Part shown: positions 37,903-46,939 of the stretch, piece after piece
How the letters are laid out: each line of letters starts with the position of its first letter
How positions within the stretch are numbered: the first letter of the stretch is position 1
NCBI GenBank assembly: GCA_018401745.1
Contig: JAGYJY010000022.1
Coordinates: 124,001-188,000, forward strand
DNA from: Pirellulales bacterium
Lineage (GTDB): Bacteria; Planctomycetota; Planctomycetia; Pirellulales; UBA1268
Direction: 5' to 3'
Length of the DNA: 64,000 nt
The notes under the pieces: generated by a model
What the model was told of the DNA's origin: nothing
The model's database searches: none
Seen by the model: the letters and a program-made list of their open reading frames with translations, nothing else
Made by a program: the position numbers and the translations under genes

Positions 37903-37960
37903 CGCTGTAAGATAGGTGGAGTGTTCGCCACCCTCCTGCCTCCGTCACTGCAGCCCACTC

Positions 37961-39292
37961 ATGGACTCCACCGATCCTGCCTTGCTGACCGACACCGATC
38001 TCACGCCAGACAACCCGGCTGACGAACGCGCTGCCGGCGACGACGGCCCTGACGAGCCGCAGCGTCCGCCGCTTGCCAAGCCTGCAATCCGCCTCGCCGA
38101 CCGGATCGCCGACCTGCCCCCGTATCTCTTCGCGCGGATCAACCAGCTCCGCGACCAGAAGCGGCAGGCAGGCTGCGACGTGATCGACATGAGCATGGGC
38201 AACCCGTCAGACCCACCGGCGACCTACATCATCGAGAAGCTGACGGAGTCGGCACAGGATCCTCGGGCTCACGGCTATGCCCCGTCGACAGGGATCCGCA
38301 ATCTCAAGCGTGAGCTGGCGGCGAAGTATCTCAAGAAGTGGGGCGTGCGGCTCGATCCCGACACGGAGGTCGTCTGCACCCTGGGGAGCAAAGAAGGCTT
38401 CGGCCATCTCTGTCTTGCGCTGATCGGCCCGGGCGACTCGGCGATCGTGCCGGCTCCGTCGTATCCCGCCCATGTCTACGGCGTGGCTCTCGCCTCCGGC
38501 AGGCCGATCCTGATCAACACCATGGATCCGTCGCAGTATCTCTCCGACATCGCGGCCACCTGTGAGCAGGCGGAGCGACGCGGTGAGCCGGTGCCCAAGA
38601 TGGTGATCGTGAACTTCCCTCACAATCCCACGGCCACCGTGGTGGAAGCCGACTTCTACGAGGATGTGGTCAAGCTTGCCCGCCGCCATGGCTTTCTCCT
38701 GGTTTCCGACCTGGCCTACGCCGACGTCACCTTCGATGGCTACGTCGCGCCGAGCCTGATGGCGGTGCCGGGGGCGAAGCAGTTTGGCGTGGAGTTCACC
38801 ACCATGAGCAAGGGCTACAACATGGCCGGCTGGCGGGTGGGCTACTGCGCGGGCAACGCCGAGATCATCCGAGCGCTCGGCACAGTGAAGACCTACTACG
38901 ACTACGGGATGTTTCGGCCGACACAGGTGGCCGCGATCATGGCGCTGCGGCATGGCGATGCCGACGTGGAGGCGCAGTGCCGTGTCTACCAACGGCGGCG
39001 GGATGTGCTCTGCGAAGGCCTGGGGCGGATTGGCTGGCCGGTCGACGTGCCCAAGGCGTCGATGTTTGTCTGGGCGAAGATTCCTGAGCCGTTTGCCAGC
39101 ACGATGACGAGCATGGAGTTTTCCGCGATGCTCCTTGAGGAGGCCGACGTGGCGGTCAGCCCCGGGGGAGGGTTTGGCGACGCAGGCGAAGGATTTGTGC
39201 GAATTGCTCTGATCGAAAATGAGAACCGGCTGCGGCAGGCGGTGCGGCAGATCGGCAAGGTGGTGGGCGAGCGGTTGCTCAAGGTATCCTGA
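37961..39292 (+). CDS. alaC: PLP-dependent aminotransferase (AlaC/AlaA-like)
   Basis: A fold-type I aminotransferase, 443 residues, most like glutamate-pyruvate transaminase AlaC. It has an acidic, disordered N-terminus of about 50 residues, then LPPYLFARINQLRDQKRQAG, IDMSMGNPSDPPATYIIEKL, the PLP-binding NFPHNPTATVVE and DLAYADVTFDGY, and the Schiff-base lysine in TMSKGYNMAGWRVGY. The C-terminal Arg is in EGFVRIALIENENRLRQAV. It should interconvert alanine/pyruvate with glutamate/2-oxoglutarate, though other amino acids are possible. The DUF1080 gene starts 41 nt downstream, so cotranscription is likely. The symbol is tentative. Confidence 0.82.
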   Translation: MDSTDPALLTDTDLTPDNPADERAAGDDGPDEPQRPPLAKPAIRLADRIADLPPYLFARINQLRDQKRQAGCDVIDMSMGNPSDPPATYIIEKLTESAQDPRAHGYAPSTGIRNLKRELAAKYLKKWGVRLDPDTEVVCTLGSKEGFGHLCLALIGPGDSAIVPAPSYPAHVYGVALASGRPILINTMDPSQYLSDIAATCEQAERRGEPVPKMVIVNFPHNPTATVVEADFYEDVVKLARRHGFLLVSDLAYADVTFDGYVAPSLMAVPGAKQFGVEFTTMSKGYNMAGWRVGYCAGNAEIIRALGTVKTYYDYGMFRPTQVAAIMALRHGDADVEAQCRVYQRRRDVLCEGLGRIGWPVDVPKASMFVWAKIPEPFASTMTSMEFSAMLLEEADVAVSPGGGFGDAGEGFVRIALIENENRLRQAVRQIGKVVGERLLKVS

Positions 39293-39332
39293 AGGTCGTC
39301 ACATTTTCTTCACGCATTCTGGGGGAGCGTCG

Positions 39333-40094
39333 ATGCGATTCATGCTGATGGTTGCTGTCGTGATGGCTGGCTCGTGCGCAGGTGTGCCGCTGCAGGCCGC
39401 GGAGGCTGCGGAGATTGAAAACATCTCCGCCCCCGCCGAGCCGGCTGGCATGCAGTCGCTTTTCGATGGCAGCAGCCTCGAGGGCTGGGATGGCGATCCG
39501 CGGCTGTGGAGCGTGCGGGACGGCGTGATCCACGGGGAAACCACCGAGGAAAACGCCACCAAGGGCAACACCTTTCTGATCTGGCAGGGTGGTGATCTCG
39601 GTGACTTTGAGCTGCGGCTTTCGTTCCGCTGCACGGCCGACAACAACTCGGGCATTCAGTATCGCTCGCAGCACATCACCGAAGGCTCTCCCCGCAATGC
39701 CTGGGTGGTGCGGGGCTATCAGCATGAGATCCGCAACGAAGAAGACTTTCCCAATGTGCCAAGCTTCATCTACGACGAAGGTGGCAAGCGGGGGCGGATC
39801 TGCATGGTTGGCGAACGGGCCGTCGGGAAGGCCGACGGCAAGGAAGTGATCGGCGAGCTGATCGACCAGGAGGCCTTCCGCGAGCTGATGAAGGTCGACG
39901 ACTGGAACGACGTGATCATCCGGGCCGAAGGCAACCACATCCAGCACTACCTCAACGGCCGGCTCGTGCTCGACTTCACCGACGAAGACCCAGAACGGGC
40001 GCTGTCCTCTGGGGTGCTCGCCCTGCAGCTGCATGCCGGCCGTCCGATGTGGGCGGAGTATCGCGACATTCGGCTGGCCAAACTCAGCGAGTGA
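39333..40094 (+). CDS. Exported DUF1080 protein, second paralogue
   Basis: A 253-residue secreted protein: signal peptide of about 24 residues (MRFMLMVAVVMAGSCAGVPL), then a single DUF1080 domain with MQSLFDGSSLEGWDGDPRLW, SVRDGVIHGETTEENATKGN, DNNSGIQYRSQHI and HAGRPMWAEYRDIRLAKLSE. It is more like the canonical 3-keto-disaccharide hydrolase members than the paralogue at 30966. GGGGGAG precedes the ATG. It probably shares a transcript with the upstream aminotransferase and ends 15 nt before the convergent membrane protein gene. Confidence 0.9.
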   Translation: MRFMLMVAVVMAGSCAGVPLQAAEAAEIENISAPAEPAGMQSLFDGSSLEGWDGDPRLWSVRDGVIHGETTEENATKGNTFLIWQGGDLGDFELRLSFRCTADNNSGIQYRSQHITEGSPRNAWVVRGYQHEIRNEEDFPNVPSFIYDEGGKRGRICMVGERAVGKADGKEVIGELIDQEAFRELMKVDDWNDVIIRAEGNHIQHYLNGRLVLDFTDEDPERALSSGVLALQLHAGRPMWAEYRDIRLAKLSE

Positions 40095-40109
40095 GGGCTT
40101 TGGCCCCGC

Positions 40110-41201
40110 TCACACCGCCCGCGCCGCCGTGCGAATGCACCACACGATGGCGGCGGCGTTGACGGCCGCAAAGAGAAGGAAGACCGGGAGGCCGCCGATT
40201 GTGGCGGCCTCGGCGTGGGCAACGGCGAGGGCTTTGATGTCCACCGTCGACACCCGTACCACCTCGCGGAGCACGACGCCTGAGGTGAGGCTGACGAGAC
40301 AGCCGGCCGTCGCTGTGATGAGCAGCGGCAGCGGAAACCGGTTCTGCACGGCCACCCATGCCCACGCGGCCAGCTGCACGGCAAGACCCGCCACCGCGGC
40401 CACCAGCCATGCTCCTCCAAGGGGGCCTGTCAACGCACGGGTCGTCTCACCAGGCAACGTCCACGCGTAGGCTGTTCCGCAGGCGAGCACGCCAAGCCCG
40501 CCGCTGGTGGCCGTGAGGGAGAGCCGCCGTACCGCGGACAGCCCCATCACCGCGACTCCCGGCGGGGGCTGCACGAGCTTCATTCCCAGCAGCCGCCCCT
40601 GCCAGGCGAGCTCCACGGCGAGCGTTGTGAAGGCGGCAAAAAACCAGATCCCCAGCCGTGGCAGCAGGCCCGACGACGTGTAGCGAAACGAACCGGATCC
40701 GTAGAGCTCTGGCCAGGCGGCTGCATCGAGTGAGAGGAGATGATTCTCGGTCCAACTGAAAGCGATAAACGCGAAGCCGGCGAAGACGACCCCAGCAACG
40801 GGGATCCGCCAAAACCAGGCTCGCCGTGTGATCCAGGCCGATTTCTGCACGTAGAGGAGATAGAAGCAGACGATCAGCACCGGCAGGATCGCCATCCAGC
40901 GGTGCGAGAGCAGCAGGTTGGCTGTGTAGAACTCCCGCTGATAGAGGATCTGCACAAAGAGCAGTGGCGCAACCCCAGCCGTGATCGCCAGCCCTGTGGC
41001 AAAGGGTAGCCAGTCGATCAAGATGGCCTGCCAGCCGCAGACCGCACACCGCTTCGGCCCCATGAATCGGCCAAAGGCCAGATAGGCAGCTCCCGCGAGC
41101 ACGTAGTGCATAAACACCATGTGCAGCACCAGCGTGGCCACGAGCAGCACGAGATAGAAACATGTTGCTGGCGGAAAGCCAAGCGGAAACACCTCGGTCA
41201 T
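40110..41201 (-). CDS. Polytopic membrane protein, partner of the CydA-like/c-heme subunit
   Basis: A 363-residue protein with about eight or nine hydrophobic segments spread along its length, for example FYLVLLVATLVLHMVFMHYV, VLIVCFYLLYVQKSAW and LPVFLLFAAVNAAAIVWCI. Conserved-looking His residues occur in the first helix (LHMVFMHYV) and near LSHRWM, possible heme ligands. Its GTGA/ATGA-type start overlaps the end of the CydA-like gene by 4 nt, so the two are a coupled pair, in the position CydB would occupy. I do not recognise a named family. Function as second subunit of a membrane redox complex is inferred from context. Confidence 0.7.
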   Translation of the reverse strand: MTEVFPLGFPPATCFYLVLLVATLVLHMVFMHYVLAGAAYLAFGRFMGPKRCAVCGWQAILIDWLPFATGLAITAGVAPLLFVQILYQREFYTANLLLSHRWMAILPVLIVCFYLLYVQKSAWITRRAWFWRIPVAGVVFAGFAFIAFSWTENHLLSLDAAAWPELYGSGSFRYTSSGLLPRLGIWFFAAFTTLAVELAWQGRLLGMKLVQPPPGVAVMGLSAVRRLSLTATSGGLGVLACGTAYAWTLPGETTRALTGPLGGAWLVAAVAGLAVQLAAWAWVAVQNRFPLPLLITATAGCLVSLTSGVVLREVVRVSTVDIKALAVAHAEAATIGGLPVFLLFAAVNAAAIVWCIRTAARAV

Positions 41202-42673
41202 GGTTCCACCTTCATGCTGCGACGCGGCGCGGGGCTGCCAGTCGCCTCGCGCACCTCTGCGGCCACCAGTTCTGCCGACATCCGTTCGTGCCCGGGAGAG
41301 GTGCCTGCCTCAGCGATCCACTGCCGAATCTGGTTGAGAACCGCAGCATCGCCTGATTCCTGCCAGGCCGCCGGCCGCCCTGCCTCGATCCAGCCGATCA
41401 GCTGCACGAGCGATTCGAGCTCTTCCGCCGTCCCGGCAAACGGCGGCATGAAGGGCTTGGTCCGCTGCAGCTGGGCAATGTTGAGCCGCCGCTGATCGAG
41501 CGACCAGGTGGCGGCTAAATCGACCACCGCGTTGATCCCCTCAAGGGTATGGCAGACCGAACACTGAGCGCGGAAGACCTTAGCGCCGACCACCAGCTGC
41601 TCCGCAGGATAGGCAGCCTCATCTCTCAGCGGATAGGGATCATCCGTAATGCTGCCTCGCTCGCGCAACACCGCAATGCCATCACGCGTGATGGCATTGG
41701 AGTAGAGATACTCACGAATGGTGAAAGGTTTGCGAACGCCCTCGCGAACAAACTCGCCGCCCGCTGTGGCCACAAAAGCCAAGGCAAGCAGCAGGAGCGA
41801 GGTCGCTCCGTTGACGAAGAGCCTTTGCCGCAGAATGCCAACCACTGCGTAGAGCCCGATCAGCATCGAGCTGCCCACCGCCATGGTGAGAAACATCGTC
41901 ATCGGTACGCTCCCACCCGTGGCCCAGCTGCGGCTTGCTGGCGGCATGGTGCCGAGATACCAGGCTCCCAGCAGGGGCATCACGAGCATCAGCACCAGCG
42001 GCCGGGCGCAGATCGCCACGAGGCTCTCACGTTGATCGCGGGTGAAGCCCCCAACCAGGTTGATGAGCACACAAGCGGCCAGCGACGCAATCGCGGCCGC
42101 CGATACGGTGCGAAAGATCAGCGAGGGCAGAAAGCCGGGGTTAAAAAACCCATCCCACACGGATCGGCTCTCCAGCCATCCGCCAGGTGTGAGCTGCCAG
42201 GAAAGGATACCGTTGATCCAAAACAGGCTCATCCAGGACGCGCAAGCATAGAGCAGCAGTAGCTGCATCCGGGCGCGATCCGCGAGCCGCGGCCCGTAGC
42301 GATAGAAGAGATAACCCGCCACGACCTCGAGGCAGAAAAAACTCCACTCCGTTGCCCACACCCAATGAAACTCGTGGACCATCACGCCGATGGTTCGCGG
42401 GCTGATCTGGATACTGGTGAACCACATCGCCACGCCGGTCACGGCACCGAGCACAAAGCTCACCAGCACCAAGGCCTTGAAGTAGCCGTCGGCGAAGCGA
42501 CGTGCCAGGGGACATTTCCCCTGCATGTGCAGCCACTGCAGGTAGCACAGCAACATGCCTCCACCGATGGCAAACTGTGCCAGAAAGACATGAAAGATAC
42601 CGAGGCCGCCGATCACCATCCCCTTCATCACGGGGCCGAGGTCGACAATCGGGTAGTACTCGAGCGGATTCAT
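41198..42673 (-). CDS. Cytochrome bd subunit I-like (CydA-like) protein fused to a c-type heme domain
   Basis: The 491-residue protein has about nine membrane helices. The first has LGIFHVFLAQFAIGGGML, with a His in the CydA heme-ligand position, and the third region GVMVHEFHWVWATEWSFFCL. The quinol-binding Q-loop of classical CydA is not apparent. Residues about 380-470 form a cytochrome c domain with CSVCH, ending in MPPFAG (likely Met ligand). This matches CydA-superfamily proteins with c-heme tails, proposed to take electrons from a c-type donor rather than quinol. Its only partner here is the 363-residue membrane protein encoded by the overlapping downstream gene. Confidence 0.75.
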   Translation of the reverse strand: MNPLEYYPIVDLGPVMKGMVIGGLGIFHVFLAQFAIGGGMLLCYLQWLHMQGKCPLARRFADGYFKALVLVSFVLGAVTGVAMWFTSIQISPRTIGVMVHEFHWVWATEWSFFCLEVVAGYLFYRYGPRLADRARMQLLLLYACASWMSLFWINGILSWQLTPGGWLESRSVWDGFFNPGFLPSLIFRTVSAAAIASLAACVLINLVGGFTRDQRESLVAICARPLVLMLVMPLLGAWYLGTMPPASRSWATGGSVPMTMFLTMAVGSSMLIGLYAVVGILRQRLFVNGATSLLLLALAFVATAGGEFVREGVRKPFTIREYLYSNAITRDGIAVLRERGSITDDPYPLRDEAAYPAEQLVVGAKVFRAQCSVCHTLEGINAVVDLAATWSLDQRRLNIAQLQRTKPFMPPFAGTAEELESLVQLIGWIEAGRPAAWQESGDAAVLNQIRQWIAEAGTSPGHERMSAELVAAEVREATGSPAPRRSMKVEP

Positions 42674-42832
42674 GGAACTGCCGAAGGCTCGCCTGGATTA
42701 CCAGAAACAGCCGCTTGCGGCGGATCGCCCACACATCGACAATCCTGCACTGGCATCCTACGCAATCCCGAGGGCTCACACAGCAGACGATGCCCCTTGG
42801 CCCACCGGCGTCACTTTCCCTGGAGCGTTTTG

Positions 42833-44005
42833 ATGATCGACCTCTCCTTCGCCCGCGTTGTCCTCGCTGTCGCCCCGGTAGTCGCAGGCTGCCTGATGGC
42901 GTCGCAGGCCAGCGCCGCCGACGAGCTCGTCTGGTTTGGCACCTACACCCGCGGCACGGAGAGCAAGGGCATCTACGTGGCCCGCTTTGACACGGACACC
43001 GGAAAACTCGGTGAGCCCATGCTCGCTGGGGAGGTGGCCAATCCGTCGTTTCTGGCCCGCCATCCATCGCGGCCGCTGCTCTACTGCGTGTCGGAGATTT
43101 CCGATCTCGATGGCAAGCGAACCGGTGGCTTGACGGCGCTGTCGATCGACCTGCCGTCTGGCTCGCTGCAGACGATCAACGAGCAGCCGTCGCTCGGCGG
43201 AGGCCCCTGCCAGGTGTCGGTCGATCCCTCGGGCCGCTGCGTGGTGGCTGCCAACTATGGCGGCGGCAGCACCGTCTGCATGGCGATCCGTGACGATGGA
43301 GGGCTTGAGCCGGCTGTCGAAGGCGTGCCCGGCGGCTTCATCCAGCATGAGGGATCGAGCGTCGACGAGCAGCGACAGCAGGGGCCCCATGCCCACTGCG
43401 CCCGGACGTCGCCCGACGGACGGTTCGTGCTGGTGCCCGACCTCGGCATCGACCTTGTGCTTGTTCATGCCCTCGACGCCGACAAGGCCACGATCGAGCC
43501 GAAGTCTGGCGGAGTCGTGCCGGCGGGATCGGGCCCCCGCCATGTCGCCTTCACTGCCGACGGCGGCCGTGCCTACGTGATCAACGAACTGGCCCTGACG
43601 GTGACCGGCTTCGACTTCGACGCCGAGGAAGGCACGCTGATCCCGTTCCAGACGGTCTCGACCATCCCGGAAGAGATCACCGACCGTGAAGGCTTCTCCA
43701 CGGCTGAGCTGGTGATCCATCCATCAGGCCGCTTCCTCTACGGCTCCAACCGCGGCCACCACTCGATCGCGATGTTTGAGGTTGATCAAGACAACGGCCA
43801 GCTGACGCTGCTGGGCGTTGAGCCGATCCGCGGCAAAACGCCCCGCAACTTCAACATCTCACCCGATGGCCGCTGGCTGCTCGCTGCCGGTCAGGATTCC
43901 GACACCGTCACCGTGTTCGCCATCGATGGCGACACGGGACGGCTGGAGTTCACCGGGCAGACGATCAGCGTGCCGAAGCCGGTCTGCATCTGCTTTGACC
44001 GCTAG
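42833..44005 (+). CDS. Exported lactonase family protein (6-phosphogluconolactonase-like beta-propeller)
   Basis: The 390-residue protein starts with a signal peptide (VLAVAPVVAGCLMASQASAA) and continues as a seven-bladed beta-propeller of the Pgl/YbhE lactonase family. Visible blades include VWFGTYTRGTESKGIYVARF, SGRCVVAANYGGGSTVC, QQGPHAHCARTSPDGRFVLV, SGPRHVAFTADGGRAYVINE, HPSGRFLYGSNRGHHSIAMF and RNFNISPDGRWLLAAGQDSD. The catalytic His/Arg region (GPHAH, PRHVAF) is present. The signal peptide suggests it does not act on cytoplasmic 6-phosphogluconolactone. A GGAG precedes the ATG. It is divergent from the CydA-like gene, and its TAG stop lies in repeat G3. Confidence 0.87.
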   Translation: MIDLSFARVVLAVAPVVAGCLMASQASAADELVWFGTYTRGTESKGIYVARFDTDTGKLGEPMLAGEVANPSFLARHPSRPLLYCVSEISDLDGKRTGGLTALSIDLPSGSLQTINEQPSLGGGPCQVSVDPSGRCVVAANYGGGSTVCMAIRDDGGLEPAVEGVPGGFIQHEGSSVDEQRQQGPHAHCARTSPDGRFVLVPDLGIDLVLVHALDADKATIEPKSGGVVPAGSGPRHVAFTADGGRAYVINELALTVTGFDFDAEEGTLIPFQTVSTIPEEITDREGFSTAELVIHPSGRFLYGSNRGHHSIAMFEVDQDNGQLTLLGVEPIRGKTPRNFNISPDGRWLLAAGQDSDTVTVFAIDGDTGRLEFTGQTISVPKPVCICFDR

Positions 44006-44068
44006 CAGACTGTGAACCACGTCTGCCTCCGCAGGATGCATGGATGGCTGTTTCCACCGACGGCTAGC
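44001..44068 (+). repeat. GCTAGC-bounded element, copy G3 (internally deleted)
   Basis: A 68-bp element with GCTAGC at 44001-44006 and 44063-44068. It keeps the GCAGAC...GTCTGC hairpin and the GGCTGTTTCCACC end but lacks the central GCGAC/GTCGC hairpin present in G1 and G2. It lies between the convergent lactonase and sigma-factor genes, and the lactonase TAG stop is inside the first GCTAGC. Confidence 0.75.
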
Positions 44069-44076
44069 GCAGCAGC

Positions 44077-45611
44077 TCAGGTTTCCAACTCGGGCATCAG
44101 GTGTTCGGTCTCGGCGACCTCGCGGAGCTTTTCGAGAGCCTTCGCTTCGATCTGCCGCACGCGTTCCTTCGTAACCCCCAGAGCGGAACCCACCTCCTTG
44201 AGCGTCTGCGGCTCGTGCTCGTGGTCGAGCCCGTAGCGGCGGATGATGATCGTCTGCTCTCGCGAGTCGAGCCGATCGAGAAACTGCTCCACCTGGTGCA
44301 GCCGATCCCGTTCGGCAATCCGCAGTCGGTGCTCATCGGATCGGGTGTCGGTCGCCGCCTGCAGCAGTTCCGTGTCGGCCGCCCGAAACCGCTCCCGCTG
44401 CTTATGCTCATTGGGAATCGTGCGGGCGTAGTTTTCATGATCGCCCACGAGGCATACGTGCTGAACTTGTTGCCGCGGGCGTAGTCAAACTTCTCCACCG
44501 CCCGGATCAACGACATGTTGCCGTCGCTGACAAGGTCGAAGAAGCTGTCGTTCACCGACACCCGCTTCTTGGCAATCGAAACGACCAGACGCAGATTCGC
44601 CCGCACAAGCCGGTTCTTGATCTCCACGATCTGGTCGTAGAGCTTCTCGATCTGATCCATCAGCCGGGTGCTCGGCCGCTCGATGTCGAGCTGATCCCGG
44701 AGCTTGCAGGCCCGATACTTGAGGAAGTTGTACTTGCGAAACAGCCAGCCCTCCTGCTCGCGATTGAGCAGCGGAACCTCGTAGAGGCTCGCAAGATACG
44801 CCGGCAACCCTACCGGCCGCCGCACTTTCCGCGCCGGCGTCGCATTCTCGGGATACGGCTGATTGACGATCCGCTCGGCCGAGGGATGGGCAAACAGCGG
44901 GTTTGGGATGTGGTCCAGCGGCAGCTGCATCGCATGCTCGGCCCGCTGCCCCAGGATCGCCCGATAGATGCTCGCCCGCGAGCGGCGATACCGCTTGGCG
45001 ATCGACTCCACCGCCTCGCCTCCGAGGTAGAGCTGATAGATCCGAGCGCAGCTTTCCGGACGAAGCCGGCCGTCGCCAAACGGAAAGACGGGCGACTCGG
45101 GATGCGCCTGATCGTGTTCCTTGATCGTGTAGCGGATCGTCTCAACGCTGCGATTGAGTTTGCTGGCAATGCGACGGTGCACGTCCGCCGGCACCGAGCC
45201 CACTGCTGCCAGCCGACGGGCCCACGTGACGATCTTTTCCTTCTCTTCAGAAGACAGCTGACTGAAGCGGCTGCCTCGCTCCACTCGCGACACATTGCGG
45301 GCGGCAAACTGCTCCACCTCGCTCCCGAGAAAACCAACCCTCCGGCGACCAGCCACCTCAAAGCGGCGGGCCACCAGGCCGTGGTGCCGCCAGCGGGAGA
45401 TCGTCTTGGTGGAGACGTTGAATCTCTCCGCCACCTCTTCGATGGAGAGCACCTGATCCTGCGAGTCGCCGCCTTGCATCAAGCCAAGAGCGGCCGCTGC
45501 CTGGTCTTCGGCTGTCGGCTCCGCGGAGCCGCCTTCCCGCTGCGGCGCGAAGAGCCCGATGTGTTGCGCTGGGTGGGGGAGAGAAAGTGGGGGATATGAA
45601 CTGAACCGCAT
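44077..45611 (-). CDS. Sigma-70 family factor with N-terminal helix-turn-helix, frame interrupted near 44442
   Basis: The N-terminal third has a MerR/HTH_17-like DNA-binding domain ([20 protein letters not shown]) and a second helical region with Arg-rich repeats. Sigma region 2 follows ([20 protein letters not shown], then [20 protein letters not shown] and [12 protein letters not shown]). The frame breaks here: ATGAAAACTACGCC needs a fifth A to read [18 protein letters not shown]. Region 4 follows ([40 protein letters not shown]). Repaired length is 511 residues. Region 2.4 (ASWAIMKNYARTIP) differs from the usual TWWIRQAI of primary sigma factors, suggesting altered promoter preference. GGAGGAAAA precedes the ATG at 45611. 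It is divergent from infC. Confidence 0.83.
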
Positions 45612-46278
45612 GGCGTTTTCCTCCGCATGGTGCTCGATGCCACCACCCCCCGCAGCCCTGACACGCCGAGGGTGGAAACAACATCTCAAGCCGGTTGCCG
45701 GTCGTGAGCTCGCGTCGAACGCCTGAGAAGAGGAGCCCCTGCCGCTCATACATCCCCGCGTGAATCTCTCACACAACGCCGCACGGCAGGTCTTCCGTCA
45801 CCCCCGGGCTGGCCTCACGACCGCAGAGTTATACGCGGCACCCCCCGCGAAGGTTCTGCGGAAAAAAACCGGCAACGTGAAGTTTTTTTGGCCCGCGATG
45901 TTTTTTTCGGCCCATTCGGGATCCTGCTGGACCGAAAAAACAGGTTTTTCCGGTGTTTTCCTCGGGGAGCCCGCAACCTCCGGCCGGCCAGCGGCAAGTC
46001 TCACGTGTTCGCTCGACGCGGCGGAAAGCCTTCTGCAGTCGCCGCAAATGCACCGAGGACACTTGGTACGCCGTCGTCGGCACAGGGGGGCCGAGAGGGC
46101 ATTCGAGAAGATTGCGGATTGTGCGGCTTGACGCGGGGCGTGCGGGATTGAAATAGTAAGGGGCTGTTGGTGCTCGATTCCTACGGCAGAGCTCTTCTGC
46201 TTGGGAGGCCGGTTGTCCGCGGGTTTTGTGCATTCCCACGACCGGCTATGAGCACGTCCTCAGCCGGAGACGACGGCC
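45612..46278. other. Divergent spacer with phased A/T-tracts between sigma factor and infC genes
   Basis: No credible gene is seen in this 667-nt spacer. A/T runs stand out in otherwise GC-rich DNA: A7 at 45862, T7 at 45883, T7 at 45901, A6 at 45945, T5 at 45955 and T4 at 45966, several spaced by about 10 or 20 nt. Phased tracts of this kind bend DNA and can act as UP-elements. The infC transcript should start somewhere after about 46100. Confidence 0.5.
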
Positions 46279-46779
46279 ATCGAGAAGCAGCATCGCATCA
46301 ACGAGCAGATTCGCATCACTCCCGTCCGAGTCATCACTGCAACCGGTGAACAACTCGGCGTCTTGCCCACCGCCGAAGCCCTTGACCGGGCTCGCGAGTC
46401 TGGCCTTGATCTGGTGGAGGTGGCGCCCAATGTGTCGCCGCCGGTCTGCCGGATCATGGACTTTGGCAAGTTCAAATATCAGCAGAAGAAGAAACAGCAC
46501 AAAACACACGTTCACCACACAAAACTCAAGGAAATCCGCCTCCGGCCCAAAACCGGAGACCACGACATCGAGTTTAAGGTCAACCAAGCCCGCACCTTTC
46601 TGTCCAATAAGGACAAAGTTGTGGTCTCGGTGGTCTTCCGCGGTCGAGAAATGGCCCATATCGATGAGGGCCATCGCGTGATGAAGAGCCTGATTGAAAA
46701 ACTCACCGAAGATGCCAAAGTCGAATCGGGACCGCAGCAGATGGGACGACGGCTGACCTGCACCCTGGCCCCCAAGTAG
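46279..46779 (+). CDS. infC: Translation initiation factor IF-3, probably starting at an ATC codon
   Basis: IF-3 binds the 30S subunit, prevents premature 50S joining and checks the start codon. The product has the N-domain [20 protein letters not shown], the linker segment [20 protein letters not shown], and the C-domain [20 protein letters not shown], with [16 protein letters not shown]. The frame is open upstream only to a TGA at 46249 and has no ATG, GTG or TTG before the conserved RINEQIR. An ATC at 46279, 9 nt after GGAG, is the best start, in line with the AUU/AUC/AUA starts that allow IF-3 autoregulation elsewhere (166 residues). An ATG at 46248 would need an indel. It heads the infC-rpmI-rplT-pheST cluster. 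Confidence 0.85.
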   Translation: MEKQHRINEQIRITPVRVITATGEQLGVLPTAEALDRARESGLDLVEVAPNVSPPVCRIMDFGKFKYQQKKKQHKTHVHHTKLKEIRLRPKTGDHDIEFKVNQARTFLSNKDKVVVSVVFRGREMAHIDEGHRVMKSLIEKLTEDAKVESGPQQMGRRLTCTLAPK

Positions 46780-46939
46780 GCCAGCTGAAGACCAAACCGA
46801 TCTCCCATCGCGGCGAAATCCCGCCCGACTCAATCCCACCGAAATGGGCCTGTCGCGGCTCTTTTTCGGCGGCGGTGGCCGCGGGGCTTGTGTCTGAGCA
46901 AATCTGCGAAACAATCAAACATCGCCCAGGAGCCAGGAA

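Noticed and set aside
45798..46004. Small gene on the minus strand upstream of the sigma factor
   Set aside because: It lies across the A/T-tract block, has no convincing ribosome-binding site, and encodes no recognisable domain.
46248..46349. Short peptide gene [16 protein letters not shown] before infC
   Set aside because: It overlaps the conserved N-terminus of IF-3 in another frame. It is better seen as a possible mis-framed infC start than a leader peptide.
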